From Stenotrophomonas sp. Iso1 (GTDB lineage Bacteria; Pseudomonadota; Gammaproteobacteria; Xanthomonadales; Xanthomonadaceae): a stretch of 64,000 bases of DNA. Made by a program: the position numbers and the translations under genes. Below, piece after piece: positions 43,984 through 53,213 of the stretch; within the stretch, counting starts at the first letter, position 1; the number at the start of each line of letters is the position of its first letter. Location: contig NZ_JAODBT010000003.1 in assembly GCF_027497995.1 (NCBI RefSeq), positions 310,001 through 374,000 of the forward strand, read 5' to 3'. The notes under the pieces were generated by a model, which was not told where the DNA came from, did no database searches, and was given only the letters and a program-made list of their open reading frames with translations.

Positions 43984-45510
43984 TCACTCTGCGCCCAACG
44001 CGTCGGCAACCGCCCGGAACACCCGCTGCATCTCCAGCGGCTTGGGCAGCACATGCACGCTGATACCCGCCGGTGCCTGGCCATCGGCAAACGCGGGCAT
44101 CTGTGCGTCTTCCAGCACGATGGCCGGGCCGCGATATCCCATGGCCTGCATTTCCATCAGCAACTGTTCGGCAGACAGCAACGGGATACCGCTGTCCACC
44201 AGCACCACGTCCGGCAGGCCCGCGTCCTGCATCAGCCGCATCGCCACTGCACCATCGCTGGCCAGGCGCATGCGGTAACCCTGGCTCGACAATGCATTGC
44301 CCAGCAGCGACAGCCGCGTGGCTTCGTCGTCCACTACCAGCAAACGCTCGCCGCGCCCTGGCCGGATGGGGCTCGGCACCAGCGCCGCTTCCTCGACGGA
44401 GACCGCCGCCTGCAGCGGCAACAGCAAATCGAAGGTGGTGCCGCTATCCAGCACGCTGCTTACTTCAATGCGGCCGCCAATGCTTTCGACAATGCGATGG
44501 CAGGACACCAAGCCCAGGCCCGTGCCCTTGGGCTTGGTGGTGAAGAACGGGCTGAACAAGCGCTGCAACGTGGCCTCGTCCATGCCGATACCCTCATCGC
44601 TCACCCGTATACGCACCTGCTCATTGCCATTTATGTCCCGACAGGGCTCGGCCACCAGACTCAACTTGCCACCGTCGGGCATGGCCTGAATGGCGTTGAG
44701 TGCCAGGTTCAACAGCACCTGCTGCAACTCGGTGTAATTGGCATCCACCGTCATCCGGTCATCAGCCACCTCAAACTCCAGCTCCACGTCGCGCGGCAAG
44801 CTGCTCTTGAGCAACATGCCCACCGCTTGAAACAGACGCTGCAGCACGACGCGTTCGCTGCGCTGGCTGGAACCACGCACGAACGACAGCATCGAATCCA
44901 CCATCTCGTGACCACGGCGGCCGCATTCGGCAATCACGTCGGCCAGGCGTGTGATCTTGGGGTCGGTGCTGCGGTCGCGGATCAGGTCAGGCACGATCAA
45001 CAGCGGCTGCAGAATATTGCGCAGGTCGTGGCCCAACCCGGCGGCCAACAACGCCAGGCTTTCCAACCGCTGCGCGCGCATCAATTCATCTTCCACGCGC
45101 AGCCGCTCGATCTCGCTGCGTGCTTCACGGATGGCTCGCACCACCGCAGAAGGCAGACGCGCCGGCAGGTGCTTGATGATGTAATCGTTGGCGCCTTCCT
45201 GCAGCGCATTTACGGCAGTCTCTTCACCCATGGTGCCGGAGACGAAAATGAAGGGAACGCGCGGGTACATTTCACGCAGAATGCGCAGCGCCTGATAGCC
45301 GGAAAACCCCGGCATGCTCAGGTCCGACAACACAATATCCGGCATCTGCCCGGAAAGCGCACGGTACAGGCACGCTTCGTTATCCACACATTCAAAGCTG
45401 GCCTGCAGCCCAGATTCGAGCAGCTGATCAGCGATCAGCTCCGCGTCTTCGGGCGAATCCTCCACCAAGAGAATCCGCAAGGGCCCCAGCGCTGCGTCCC
45501 GGTTCGGCAT
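43984..45510 (-). CDS. Hybrid histidine kinase with REC - kinase - REC layout
   Basis: 508 residues, no membrane segment. An N-terminal receiver (residues about 12-128, Asp in DIVLSDLSMPGFSG, KHLP region), a histidine kinase core with H-box GHDLRNILQPLLI near 160, N-box LLNLALNAIQAMPDGG, G-boxes DEGIGMDE and GTGLGLVSC, and a C-terminal receiver (LLVVDDEATRLSL, Asp in VLVDSGIPL, Lys in LPKPL). No DNA-binding domain. It should receive phosphate on the first receiver from the preceding partners and pass it to the last or beyond. Last gene of a leftward three-gene set, 6 bp after the single-domain regulator. Confidence 0.92.
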   Translation of the reverse strand: MPNRDAALGPLRILLVEDSPEDAELIADQLLESGLQASFECVDNEACLYRALSGQMPDIVLSDLSMPGFSGYQALRILREMYPRVPFIFVSGTMGEETAVNALQEGANDYIIKHLPARLPSAVVRAIREARSEIERLRVEDELMRAQRLESLALLAAGLGHDLRNILQPLLIVPDLIRDRSTDPKITRLADVIAECGRRGHEMVDSMLSFVRGSSQRSERVVLQRLFQAVGMLLKSSLPRDVELEFEVADDRMTVDANYTELQQVLLNLALNAIQAMPDGGKLSLVAEPCRDINGNEQVRIRVSDEGIGMDEATLQRLFSPFFTTKPKGTGLGLVSCHRIVESIGGRIEVSSVLDSGTTFDLLLPLQAAVSVEEAALVPSPIRPGRGERLLVVDDEATRLSLLGNALSSQGYRMRLASDGAVAMRLMQDAGLPDVVLVDSGIPLLSAEQLLMEMQAMGYRGPAIVLEDAQMPAFADGQAPAGISVHVLPKPLEMQRVFRAVADALGAE

Positions 45511-45516
45511 GGGGAT

Positions 45517-45957
45517 TTACTCGGTTTCCGGAGATTGATTGATGACCGCCCAGAACACGCCGATCGCCTTGACCGCCTTGAAGAACTGTTCGATATCCAC
45601 CGGCTTGACCACGTACGCATTCACGCCAAGATCCCAGCTGCATGCCAGGTCACTTTCTTCGCGCGACGACGACAGGATCACCACCGGCAGCCGCTTGAGT
45701 TCTTCTTCAGCACGGATGCGTTGCAGCACTTCCAGTCCGTCCATCCGCGGCATTTTGATGTCCAGCAGCAGCACTGCCGGCAGTCCTTCCTCACGGTCGG
45801 CGAAGTTACCTCTGCGCAGCAGGAAGTCCAGCGCTTCCACGCCGTCTTCGACATGGACGATGGGATTGGCGAGGTTGGCCTCACGCAACGCATCCATCGC
45901 CATCTCGGCATCGGCGGGGCTGTCTTCTGCAATCAGGATCGTACGCAGGGGACTCAT
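45517..45957 (-). CDS. Single-domain response regulator (Rcp1-like)
   Basis: 146 residues, only a receiver domain with a short tail. ILIAEDSPADAEMAMDAL (acidic pair), ALDFLLRRGNFADREEGL extended loop typical of the Rcp1/phytochrome partners, phospho-accepting Asp in LLLDIKMPRMDGLEVL, Thr/Ser in VVILSSSREESD and Lys in NAYVVKPVDIEQF. No output domain, so it is a phosphate carrier or works through protein contact. It overlaps the membrane kinase gene by 4 bases (ATGA) and stands 6 bp before the hybrid kinase, so it is placed, in gene order as probably in phosphoflow, between the two. Confidence 0.93.
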   Translation of the reverse strand: MSPLRTILIAEDSPADAEMAMDALREANLANPIVHVEDGVEALDFLLRRGNFADREEGLPAVLLLDIKMPRMDGLEVLQRIRAEEELKRLPVVILSSSREESDLACSWDLGVNAYVVKPVDIEQFFKAVKAIGVFWAVINQSPETE

Positions 45958-47771
45958 ATCGAAGCATCCTTGTAAGTGAGTTCGGAAACGGGGGGAACGA
46001 TGAAGCTGAAAGTGGCCCCCTTGCCCACTTGTGCCTCGGCCCAGACCCGGCCGCCATGGCGGGTCACTACACGACGTACGCTGGCCAGGCCAATACCGGT
46101 GCCGGCGTATTCCGACGCCTTGTGCAATCGCTGGAAAACACCAAACAATTTGGAGGCGTACTGCATGTCGAAGCCGGCGCCATTGTCACTCACCGAGAAC
46201 TGCTGACTGCCATCGGGCAGGTTTTTTGCGGAGACCTCAATCACCGCCTTATCGCAACCTGCGGTGTATTTCACCGCATTGCCAAGCAGGTTCAACCACA
46301 CCTGCCGCATCATGTTTTCGTCGGCCACCAGCACCGGCAGCGGGCCGATGTTCCATTCCACGTGCCGGTAGGTGCCGTCCGCGCTGGCCTCCGCCTTCAG
46401 GTTGGAATCCAGCAGCGCGCGCGTATCAGCCACCAGCGATTGCATGTCCACAGGCTGCATCCGCATTGCGCCGCGCCCCAGTCGGGAATACACCAGCAGG
46501 TCGTCGATCAACTCGGCCATGCGCTGCGCCGAATCGCGGATCACCTGCAGGTAATGATGGGTTCTTTCATCGGCACCCTCACCCAGGTGCTTGCCAAGCT
46601 TGTCGGAGAAACCCGCCACATGCCGCAACGGCGCGCGCAGGTCATGCGACACCGAATAGCTGAAGGCCTCCAGCTCGCGGTTGACGTCGGCCATCTGCTC
46701 GACCTTGCCTTCCAGCTGACGGTTCAGCTCCTCTACCCGCACCTGCACCGCGCGTTGCAGGGTGATGTCGCTGATCGTCATCAGTACCACTTCGTCATCC
46801 GCGTCCGGCAGGTGCATACGCCGCGCGTTGATCAGCATGGTGCGCGCCATGCCATCAACGCCACGCTGCTCGTGCTCGAAATCCCACAACTCGCGGCCGC
46901 GCAACAGTACATCGGCCAAACGCTGGCGAATGATTGCGTCGTCCCATGCACCCTCACCGATGTCCTGCAGCGGGCGATGGCCGACCTTGGTGTCATCCAC
47001 GCCATACAACTCAGCGAACGCAGGGTTGTGCAACACCACGCGCAGTTGTGCATCAAGAAGAACGATGGGCTCACGCACCGTCTGCAGTACCGCATTGGCC
47101 CGCGCACTGGCCCGGCTCAGGCGCTGCTCGGCCATCGCGCGGCTGCCAATCTGGCGTTTGAGCAACCACAACACCAGGGCCAGCAACAGCAGCTGTACTA
47201 CCAACGCAGACCAAGTCACCACTGAGGATAGATGCTGCTGGCGTTTGGCCTTGAGCGTGCGCTCGGCCAGCAGCTGGTTCTCGCGCAGCTGTAGTTCTTC
47301 CACCAACGGCCGGATCGGGTACTGGAAGGTCATTTCCTCGATCAACGCCTTCCGCTCCGGCGAATCGGTACTGCGCGCTATCTGCCGTGCCAGGTCCATG
47401 CGGTGATCGAGCAGCGATTCAATCCTGCCCAGTCGCACCAACTGATCCGGGCTGTCGTTGAGCAGCCGCACCAGCTCGTTCAGATCATGGGTAACGCCGT
47501 CACCCCGCAGAAGGCGCTGCTGCAGTGTCGGCGACTCCACGCCCAACGACAGAGTCAGCGCTGCGAACTCGGTGTCACGGATAGCCGCGTGCAGGTTGTA
47601 CAAGCGTGACCCAACGGCCTGGGTATGGGCCAGCCAATTGGCCGCGTTGATGCTTTCGTGGGACAGGCGCTGCAGGGTCAGGGCCGGCACAATGATGATG
47701 AGCAAAGCGGCCAGCGCGAGCCCGATCAGGCGCCAGCGGCCCCAGTCTTCATCGGTCAATCGCAGCGCCAT
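45954..47771 (-). CDS. Membrane sensor histidine kinase with periplasmic CHASE3-like domain and PAS
   Basis: 605 residues. Membrane segments at about 16-34 (LIGLALAALLIIIVPAL) and about 180-205 (WSALVVQLLLLALVLWLL) enclose a helical periplasmic domain of CHASE3 type. A PAS domain follows (about 225-345; RANAVLQTVREPIVLLDAQ, LHNPAFAELYGVDD), then coiled coil (RVEELNRQLEGKVEQMADVN), H-box SYSVSHDLRAPLRHVAGF, N-box NLLGNAVKYT, and GTGIGLASVRRVV. The kinase part is of the phytochrome-like class that pairs with Rcp1 regulators, and just such a regulator follows with a 4-base overlap. The signal is not known. Confidence 0.93.
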   Translation of the reverse strand: MALRLTDEDWGRWRLIGLALAALLIIIVPALTLQRLSHESINAANWLAHTQAVGSRLYNLHAAIRDTEFAALTLSLGVESPTLQQRLLRGDGVTHDLNELVRLLNDSPDQLVRLGRIESLLDHRMDLARQIARSTDSPERKALIEEMTFQYPIRPLVEELQLRENQLLAERTLKAKRQQHLSSVVTWSALVVQLLLLALVLWLLKRQIGSRAMAEQRLSRASARANAVLQTVREPIVLLDAQLRVVLHNPAFAELYGVDDTKVGHRPLQDIGEGAWDDAIIRQRLADVLLRGRELWDFEHEQRGVDGMARTMLINARRMHLPDADDEVVLMTISDITLQRAVQVRVEELNRQLEGKVEQMADVNRELEAFSYSVSHDLRAPLRHVAGFSDKLGKHLGEGADERTHHYLQVIRDSAQRMAELIDDLLVYSRLGRGAMRMQPVDMQSLVADTRALLDSNLKAEASADGTYRHVEWNIGPLPVLVADENMMRQVWLNLLGNAVKYTAGCDKAVIEVSAKNLPDGSQQFSVSDNGAGFDMQYASKLFGVFQRLHKASEYAGTGIGLASVRRVVTRHGGRVWAEAQVGKGATFSFIVPPVSELTYKDASI

Positions 47772-47973
47772 CCCTTCCCCTTTTCACGGGCGGGCCCACA
47801 GCGACTGCAGGCCGGCATGTCATCAACGGTGGTAACAGGTGGTCAGCACAATCGCCGTCGAAACGGCAATAGAGCTGACCTGCCGCCACAGGATTGCACG
47901 AAACCCCGAAGGTGTGAACGCCTTGTGATGCCCCTCTGTGACCGCGTTCCTGCAAACGTTTACATGGCCGGAT

Positions 47974-48888
47974 TTACGGACCGTCTCCGCTGGGCTTGAT
48001 CGCATGCCCGCCGAACTCATTGCGCATGGCAGCGAGCATGCGGTCGGTGAACGAATTGTCTTCCCGCGAACGCAGCCGCTCCAGCAATGACAGCGTAATC
48101 ACCGGCGCCGGTACATCCAGTTCGATGGCCTCGCTGACCGTCCAGCGCCCTTCACCCGAATCCTCCACGTAAGGCGCAATGCCGGCCAGGCTCGGGTTGC
48201 TCTTCAGTGCGTCGGCGCTGAGGTCCAGCAGCCACGAGCGCACCACGCTGCCATGCCGCCAGACGTCGGCCACCTGGGCCAGGTCGAGGTTGAAGTCGAC
48301 CTTCTTCTGCATCAACGCGAAGCCTTCGGCATAGGCCTGCATCATTCCGTATTCGATGCCGTTGTGGACCATCTTGCTGAAGTGGCCAGCACCGACCGGC
48401 CCGACATGCGCCCAGCCCCGGTCTGCCGCGGGCGCCAATACCTTGAATAGCGGCGACAGTTCCGCCACCACTGCCGCATCACCGCCGATCATCAGGCAGT
48501 AGCCTTCCTGCAGCCCCCACACGCCACCGCTGGTGCCGCAATCGACAAAGCCCACATGATGCTCGGCACAACGTGAGGCATGCTGCAGCGAATCGCGATA
48601 CCAGGAGTTGCCGCCATCAATCACCACGTCCTGCGGCGACAACAGTGGCAGCAGTGCATCGAGCGTGGCATCCACCACCTTGGACGGCACCATCAGCCAC
48701 ACTACGCGCGGCGCCGGCAGCGCCTGCACCAAAGCCTGCAGCGATTCCACCGCAGCAATGCCGTTCTCCTGCACCCGCGCGCGTGCTTCGTCACCCGGAT
48801 CAAAGCCGGTGACGGTGATGCCGCCGCGCTGCAGCCGCTGTGCCATGTTGGCGCCCATGCGCCCCAGCCCGATCATGCCCAGTTCCAT
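47974..48888 (-). CDS. gnd: 6-phosphogluconate dehydrogenase (decarboxylating), short form
   Basis: 304 residues, the short (YqeC/GndA-like) form, compared with about 470 in the E. coli enzyme. NAD(P)-binding ELGMIGLGRMGANMAQRL at the N-terminus, VVIDGGNSWYRDSL, substrate-binding VDCGTSGGVWGLQEGYC, catalytic Lys in GAGHFSKMVHNGIEYGMMQA, and EDSGEGRWTVSEAIELDVPA. It oxidises 6-phosphogluconate to ribulose-5-P with CO2 release; the short forms usually prefer NAD. The start lies within the 3' end of the preceding secreted-protein gene (16-bp overlap). The 5' neighbours do not fit the pentose pathway. Confidence 0.94.
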   Translation of the reverse strand: MELGMIGLGRMGANMAQRLQRGGITVTGFDPGDEARARVQENGIAAVESLQALVQALPAPRVVWLMVPSKVVDATLDALLPLLSPQDVVIDGGNSWYRDSLQHASRCAEHHVGFVDCGTSGGVWGLQEGYCLMIGGDAAVVAELSPLFKVLAPAADRGWAHVGPVGAGHFSKMVHNGIEYGMMQAYAEGFALMQKKVDFNLDLAQVADVWRHGSVVRSWLLDLSADALKSNPSLAGIAPYVEDSGEGRWTVSEAIELDVPAPVITLSLLERLRSREDNSFTDRMLAAMRNEFGGHAIKPSGDGP

Positions 48889-50165
48889 GTTTCGTCTCCG
48901 TTGGTTGTGCCGCTCATTGTGTTGCCGCAGGCGCGCAAGCGCGCGTCCACCCAGCGCCGGTAAAGCGTGGTGTGCAGATTGTGCAACGCAAGGTCGATAC
49001 TGAAAGGCGTACGCGGATTGCGGTCGAGTAGACGTGCGATGTGATAACCGAGCGGACGCACGCCCTTGGGGTGCACGTAGAGCATCAACTCGCGATAGAC
49101 CGGGTCGGCCAGCAGCGTGTCGATGCGTGCAAGCACCTGCTGGTGTTCCGGCGGCAGGGCTGCGCGCAGTGCGGTGTCGCGTTCGTACAGCAAGCGCTCA
49201 AAGCGACGCCAGCCACTGCCCGGCATCTGCTGCGACAGCTCCCATATCTGCCGGTTCACCGCATCGTAGTGCGCAAAGCCGCCGTGCCTGGCCAGCGCTT
49301 GCGCAGCGGCATCGCTGAGATCGGTGATGACGAAATTCTCGGCCTGGTTGTTGATGTCATCCAGGTACTTTTTATCAAACACATGCGCGATGAAACCCGG
49401 CGCACCCATGAAGGCCTGCCGTCCCATGGCCGAGGTGCGCACCGCCTTGCCATCGGCGAAGAACTCACCAGCGCTGCTGCCCAGCAGGATGCTCTGCGTT
49501 TTGTGCAGGGTGAGGAAAGTGCCAATCGACAATTCACCGGGCGCGAACTCACGGTCGAACAATGCATCGCCATACATCTCGCGCTGCGTGGCCAGCTGCG
49601 CGATCTGCCGCCCAACCCCACATTCCGAGCGCACATTTCCACGGTAAAACGCATCCACCGCACTTGAGTTCGTGGCCACCGGCGCATAGCCGCGACCAAA
49701 ACTGCGAAAGCGCTGCCAACCCTGCGCCTTGGCGCCACCCAGACCAAAGCCTATCCAACCCATCTGCACGGCCGAGAACCGATAGCCTCGGTTCTCCTGC
49801 AGCCGCGTGGTAGCCGCGCGCGTCGCATCGCCCAGCTTGAACAGGTATGCACAGACGCTGGCCTGCTGTTGCAGCACATCAACTGCCAACTGCTCGCGTT
49901 GTACCGGATCGAAATGCTGCGGAACCTGTAACTGCAAATCGCGGTGTGCGTGCGCGTCGTCCAAGGAAGCACGCTGACATGGCGTGCCGCCTGCGATCAG
50001 CGGTTGCGCGATAGCGGCGTCGGTGACCTGCCAGCCGAGTTCGCGCAACAGCGACATGCCACACACATTGCCTGCAACTACGCTCGGTGCGTACACCCCA
50101 CACAATGCAACCATCCACAACGCGCGGCCTGCGATTCGACCCACCGCACGCACGCGATACCTCAC
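48873..50165 (-). CDS. Secreted protein of unrecognised family with conserved-looking Cys/His region
   Basis: 430 residues. I do not recognise the family. A signal peptide is clear (IAGRALWMVALCGVYAPSVVAG). The middle part has the strongest look of a functional core: DAFYRGNVRSECGVGRQIA with Cys182, MYGDALFDREFAPGELSIG, KTQSILLGSSAGEFFADGKA, and GAPGFIAHVFDKKYLDDINN with His261, then ENFVITDLSD. A Cys followed by a His and a polar Asn/Asp would fit a papain-like or transglutaminase-like site, but this is only a guess. The C-terminal part is helical with Arg-rich turns. The start overlaps the DUF2242 lipoprotein stop by 4 bases, and the end overlaps gnd by 16, so all three are on one transcript. 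Confidence 0.75.
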   Translation of the reverse strand: MRYRVRAVGRIAGRALWMVALCGVYAPSVVAGNVCGMSLLRELGWQVTDAAIAQPLIAGGTPCQRASLDDAHAHRDLQLQVPQHFDPVQREQLAVDVLQQQASVCAYLFKLGDATRAATTRLQENRGYRFSAVQMGWIGFGLGGAKAQGWQRFRSFGRGYAPVATNSSAVDAFYRGNVRSECGVGRQIAQLATQREMYGDALFDREFAPGELSIGTFLTLHKTQSILLGSSAGEFFADGKAVRTSAMGRQAFMGAPGFIAHVFDKKYLDDINNQAENFVITDLSDAAAQALARHGGFAHYDAVNRQIWELSQQMPGSGWRRFERLLYERDTALRAALPPEHQQVLARIDTLLADPVYRELMLYVHPKGVRPLGYHIARLLDRNPRTPFSIDLALHNLHTTLYRRWVDARLRACGNTMSGTTNGDETWNWA

Positions 50166-50716
50166 TGGATGGGCGCCCCGCTCGTCGGCGCAGGTGACAT
50201 TTCATCAACGTACTGCTGCAGGCGCTCGAAGAAATTGCGGTAGAACAGCGCGTCCTGCACCGTGCTGCTGGCCACCCGCACCAGCGAATCATCGTTACTG
50301 CCAAACGGCAGCGATACCGAGCCCAAGGCACCGACGCCGACACTGGCTGAAGTTGGCGACTTCTTCAGCGCATAGCGGTCCTGTACCGCACTGACGAACA
50401 CCTGCGCCTTGCCGTCACCACGGGCCGCGCACGATATCCGTAGCACCAGCTGCTCATGCACCTCGTCTTTGGGCTGGAAATTCTTGTTGCCTTCGACATT
50501 GGCCGTATCGGCGCGGGCGATGGCGTAGCCCTGCCCCAGCAGTACCCGGCGTGCCGCTTCGCAGGCCTGAGCCGGCGCAACATCGAGGTTGCGCGCGTAG
50601 GTGTCACCGGAATCGAAGGATTCACGCAGCAAGGTGCTGTTGGCGGCCTTGCTGGCACAACCGGCAAGTACCAATGGCAACAACATGATGAATGTTTGAA
50701 GTGGATGCGTGCGCAT
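50162..50716 (-). CDS. DUF2242 lipoprotein
   Basis: 184 residues from the ATG at 50716, which has GGAGAGCCC directly upstream; a longer frame starts at 50785 but lacks a site. The leader MRTHPLQTFIMLLPLVLAGC ends in a lipobox (LAGC), so it is a lipoprotein. The mature part shows the DUF2242 pattern: ESFDSGDTYARNLDVAPAQA, CEAARRVLLGQGYAIARAD, EGNKNFQPKDEVHEQLVLRI and FYRNFFERLQQYV. The function of this family is not known. A 4-base overlap with the secreted-protein gene implies that the two are made together and may work together in the envelope. Confidence 0.88.
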   Translation of the reverse strand: MRTHPLQTFIMLLPLVLAGCASKAANSTLLRESFDSGDTYARNLDVAPAQACEAARRVLLGQGYAIARADTANVEGNKNFQPKDEVHEQLVLRISCAARGDGKAQVFVSAVQDRYALKKSPTSASVGVGALGSVSLPFGSNDDSLVRVASSTVQDALFYRNFFERLQQYVDEMSPAPTSGAPIQ

Positions 50717-50828
50717 GGGCTCTCCACGTTTATCGAAGTCACAAAGCATAACGCCGCCAACGTACACGGACGTTGACGGCGTCATTCACATCGGACCTGG
50801 CGTTGGGCCAGGACTCAGCGAGCCCGAC

Positions 50829-53006
50829 TCAGTCGGCCCAGCGCCCGGGACCGGTCGACTGTGGCAGTACCTGTGCCGATAGCGGAACGTCCTTTTCCAG
50901 CAGATTCAAGGCATCGGCCAAAATCGAGGCCGACTCCTTCAACAGCGGGTCCGGACGCTTCTCGGCGGCCTTTTCGCGGGCGGCATCCTTGACGATGTCG
51001 CGCTCGTTGCCGGTCAGGCCGTCGTCACTGCTGTCCTCGGCCAGCGGATCCAGCGGCAGGCCAAGATCCTTGCGGATCTGCTGGCGCTGCTTGCGCTGCG
51101 CTTCCTGTTTGTCACGCTCGGTGCGGCGCTCGGCTTCGTTGAGCGACACGTACTTCTTGGCGGCTTCGGTGCGGAACTGCTGTACGTCCTCTTCCCACCA
51201 CTTGAACTCGCGGTCGCTCTGGATGCGCTCGGCGTGACGCGATTCCAGACGCGGCAGGATTGGTGCGAAGTTGCCGTAGCGGGTGTGCGGTACTTCAGCG
51301 ATGCGGGTCCACGGCAATGCGTTGTCGTAGGTGCTCTCGCCGAACTCGCTGGCGTCGACGCTGGCCGGGAATGCCAGGTCCGGCACCACACCCTTGTGCT
51401 GGGTGCTGGAGCCGCTGACGCGGAAGAACTGGGCGATGGTCAGCTTCACCTGGCCAAAGCGTTCCTTCTCACTGGCCGGCCAACGGTCCAGCGGCACCAC
51501 GTTCTGCACGGTGCCCTTACCGAAGGTGGTCTCACCAATGACCAGGCCACGGCCGTAATCCTGGATAGCACCCGCAAAGATTTCCGACGCTGAAGCCGAG
51601 CCACGGTTGATCAGCACCGCCAGCGGGCCATCCCACGCCACGGCCGGATTGCGGTCGCTGTTGACGGTGACGCGGCCACCGGATTCACGCACCTGCACCA
51701 CCGGGCCCTGCTCGATGAAAAGACCGGTCAGTTCAATGGCTTCATCCAGCGAACCACCACCGTTGTTGCGCAGGTCCAGCACCACGCCGTCGACCTTGTC
51801 GGCCTTGAAGCCGGCCAGCAGCTTGGCCACGTCGCGGGTAGCGGAAGCGTAGTCAGCAGCGTTGCGGCGGCGGCCCTCGAAATCCTGATAGAAGGTGGGC
51901 AGCTTGACGATGCCGACGCGACGCTCGGCTTCACCGGGCGCGCCGGGGATGCTCATCGTCTCGCCCTTGGCGGCCTGCTCGGACAGGCGGATCTTCTGCC
52001 GGGTCAGGGTCAACATACGGTGCTTGCCATCCACGCCGTCGGCAGCGGGAATGTATTCCAGCCGTACCTGGGTGTCCTTGGCGCCACGAATCTTGGAGAC
52101 CACGTCGTCAATCCGCCAGCCGATGACGTCTTCCACCGGACCGGAACGGCCCTGGCCGACACCCACAATGCGATCGCCGGCTTTGAGCGTGCCGTCCATC
52201 GCCACCGGGCCACCCGGCACTACTTCACGGATCACCACCACGTCGTCCTGGCGCTGCAGCTGGGCGCCAATGCCTTCCAGCGACAGCGACATGGCCTGAT
52301 TGAAGTTCTCCGCCGTGCGCGGGGTGAAGTAATCGGTATGTGGGTCAACCGCGCTCGTGTAGGCGTTCATGTAGAACGAGAACACATCCTCGTTCTTCAG
52401 CTCGCTGATGGTCTTACCCATCGTTTCGTAACGCTTGTCCAGCGTCTTGCGGATGTCCGAGGCCGCTTTGCCGGCCAGCTTCAAGCGCAACCAGTCGTTC
52501 TTGACCGACTTGCGCCACAGGTCATCCAGCTCGGTGCTGGTCGCCCACGGCACGTCCTTGCGGTCGTAGTTGAAGCGCTCGTCGATGGTGAAATCCGGCT
52601 CCTGCCGAAGCAGGCGGCGGGCGTAGGCAACGCGCTCGCCCACACGCTCGCGGTACACCGCAAACACCTGAAACGCCGGATCCAGCTGGCCGGTGCGTAT
52701 CGCATCCCCGGTCTGCGCGGCCAAGGGCGCGAAACGATCCACGTCTTCCTTGGTGAAGAATTGCTTGCCGCTGTCCAGCGATTCCAGGTAACGCTTGAAC
52801 ACGTCCTGCGAAGTCGCCGCGTCCAGCGGACGTGGACGATAGGCGTAACGGCTGTCCGAAAGCAGGCCGTACACCAGTCGCGACGTCGTGGTCTGGTCAA
52901 GCGTGGGGGCCGACGACGTCGGCACGCTGGTATCGGCACGTGCCGACAATGCGGCGGGTACGGTCAGCGCCAATGCCAGCAGGAAAGCGGGAACTCGGTA
53001 GTTCAT
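50829..53006 (-). CDS. prc: Tail-specific carboxy-terminal protease Prc
   Basis: 725 residues, the length of E. coli Prc. Signal peptide YRVPAFLLALALTVPAALSA, N-terminal helical domain (about 35-230), PDZ domain (LSLEGIGAQLQRQDDVVVIR, VAMDGTLKAGDRIVGVGQG, about 235-330), S41 protease core with VDGVVLDLRNNGGGSLDEAI, nucleophile Ser in LINRGSASASEIFAGAI and the Lys in GETTFGKGTVQNV, and a long charged helical tail (KQEAQRKQRQQIRKDLGLPL). It degrades periplasmic proteins and trims penicillin-binding proteins and murein enzymes. Leftward, with the DUF2242 gene just after it. Confidence 0.96.
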   Translation of the reverse strand: MNYRVPAFLLALALTVPAALSARADTSVPTSSAPTLDQTTTSRLVYGLLSDSRYAYRPRPLDAATSQDVFKRYLESLDSGKQFFTKEDVDRFAPLAAQTGDAIRTGQLDPAFQVFAVYRERVGERVAYARRLLRQEPDFTIDERFNYDRKDVPWATSTELDDLWRKSVKNDWLRLKLAGKAASDIRKTLDKRYETMGKTISELKNEDVFSFYMNAYTSAVDPHTDYFTPRTAENFNQAMSLSLEGIGAQLQRQDDVVVIREVVPGGPVAMDGTLKAGDRIVGVGQGRSGPVEDVIGWRIDDVVSKIRGAKDTQVRLEYIPAADGVDGKHRMLTLTRQKIRLSEQAAKGETMSIPGAPGEAERRVGIVKLPTFYQDFEGRRRNAADYASATRDVAKLLAGFKADKVDGVVLDLRNNGGGSLDEAIELTGLFIEQGPVVQVRESGGRVTVNSDRNPAVAWDGPLAVLINRGSASASEIFAGAIQDYGRGLVIGETTFGKGTVQNVVPLDRWPASEKERFGQVKLTIAQFFRVSGSSTQHKGVVPDLAFPASVDASEFGESTYDNALPWTRIAEVPHTRYGNFAPILPRLESRHAERIQSDREFKWWEEDVQQFRTEAAKKYVSLNEAERRTERDKQEAQRKQRQQIRKDLGLPLDPLAEDSSDDGLTGNERDIVKDAAREKAAEKRPDPLLKESASILADALNLLEKDVPLSAQVLPQSTGPGRWAD

Positions 53007-53213
53007 CAAAGTACTCGTGGCACCGGACGATAGGGGGAGATTGCAGACGGATCAGACAGCCTGACAGTGCCGAAAGTTTCAGCACTTGTCACGTTGTCCA
53101 TCAGCAGCCTAGCCGCTGCGTCGTAGCAGAATGTGAATCGACATGACCGGCGCCTGACCGCCCGCACTCACGTGCAGGCGGTAGCCGGTAGACGCGGGCA
53201 AGCCGGGGCGTGC

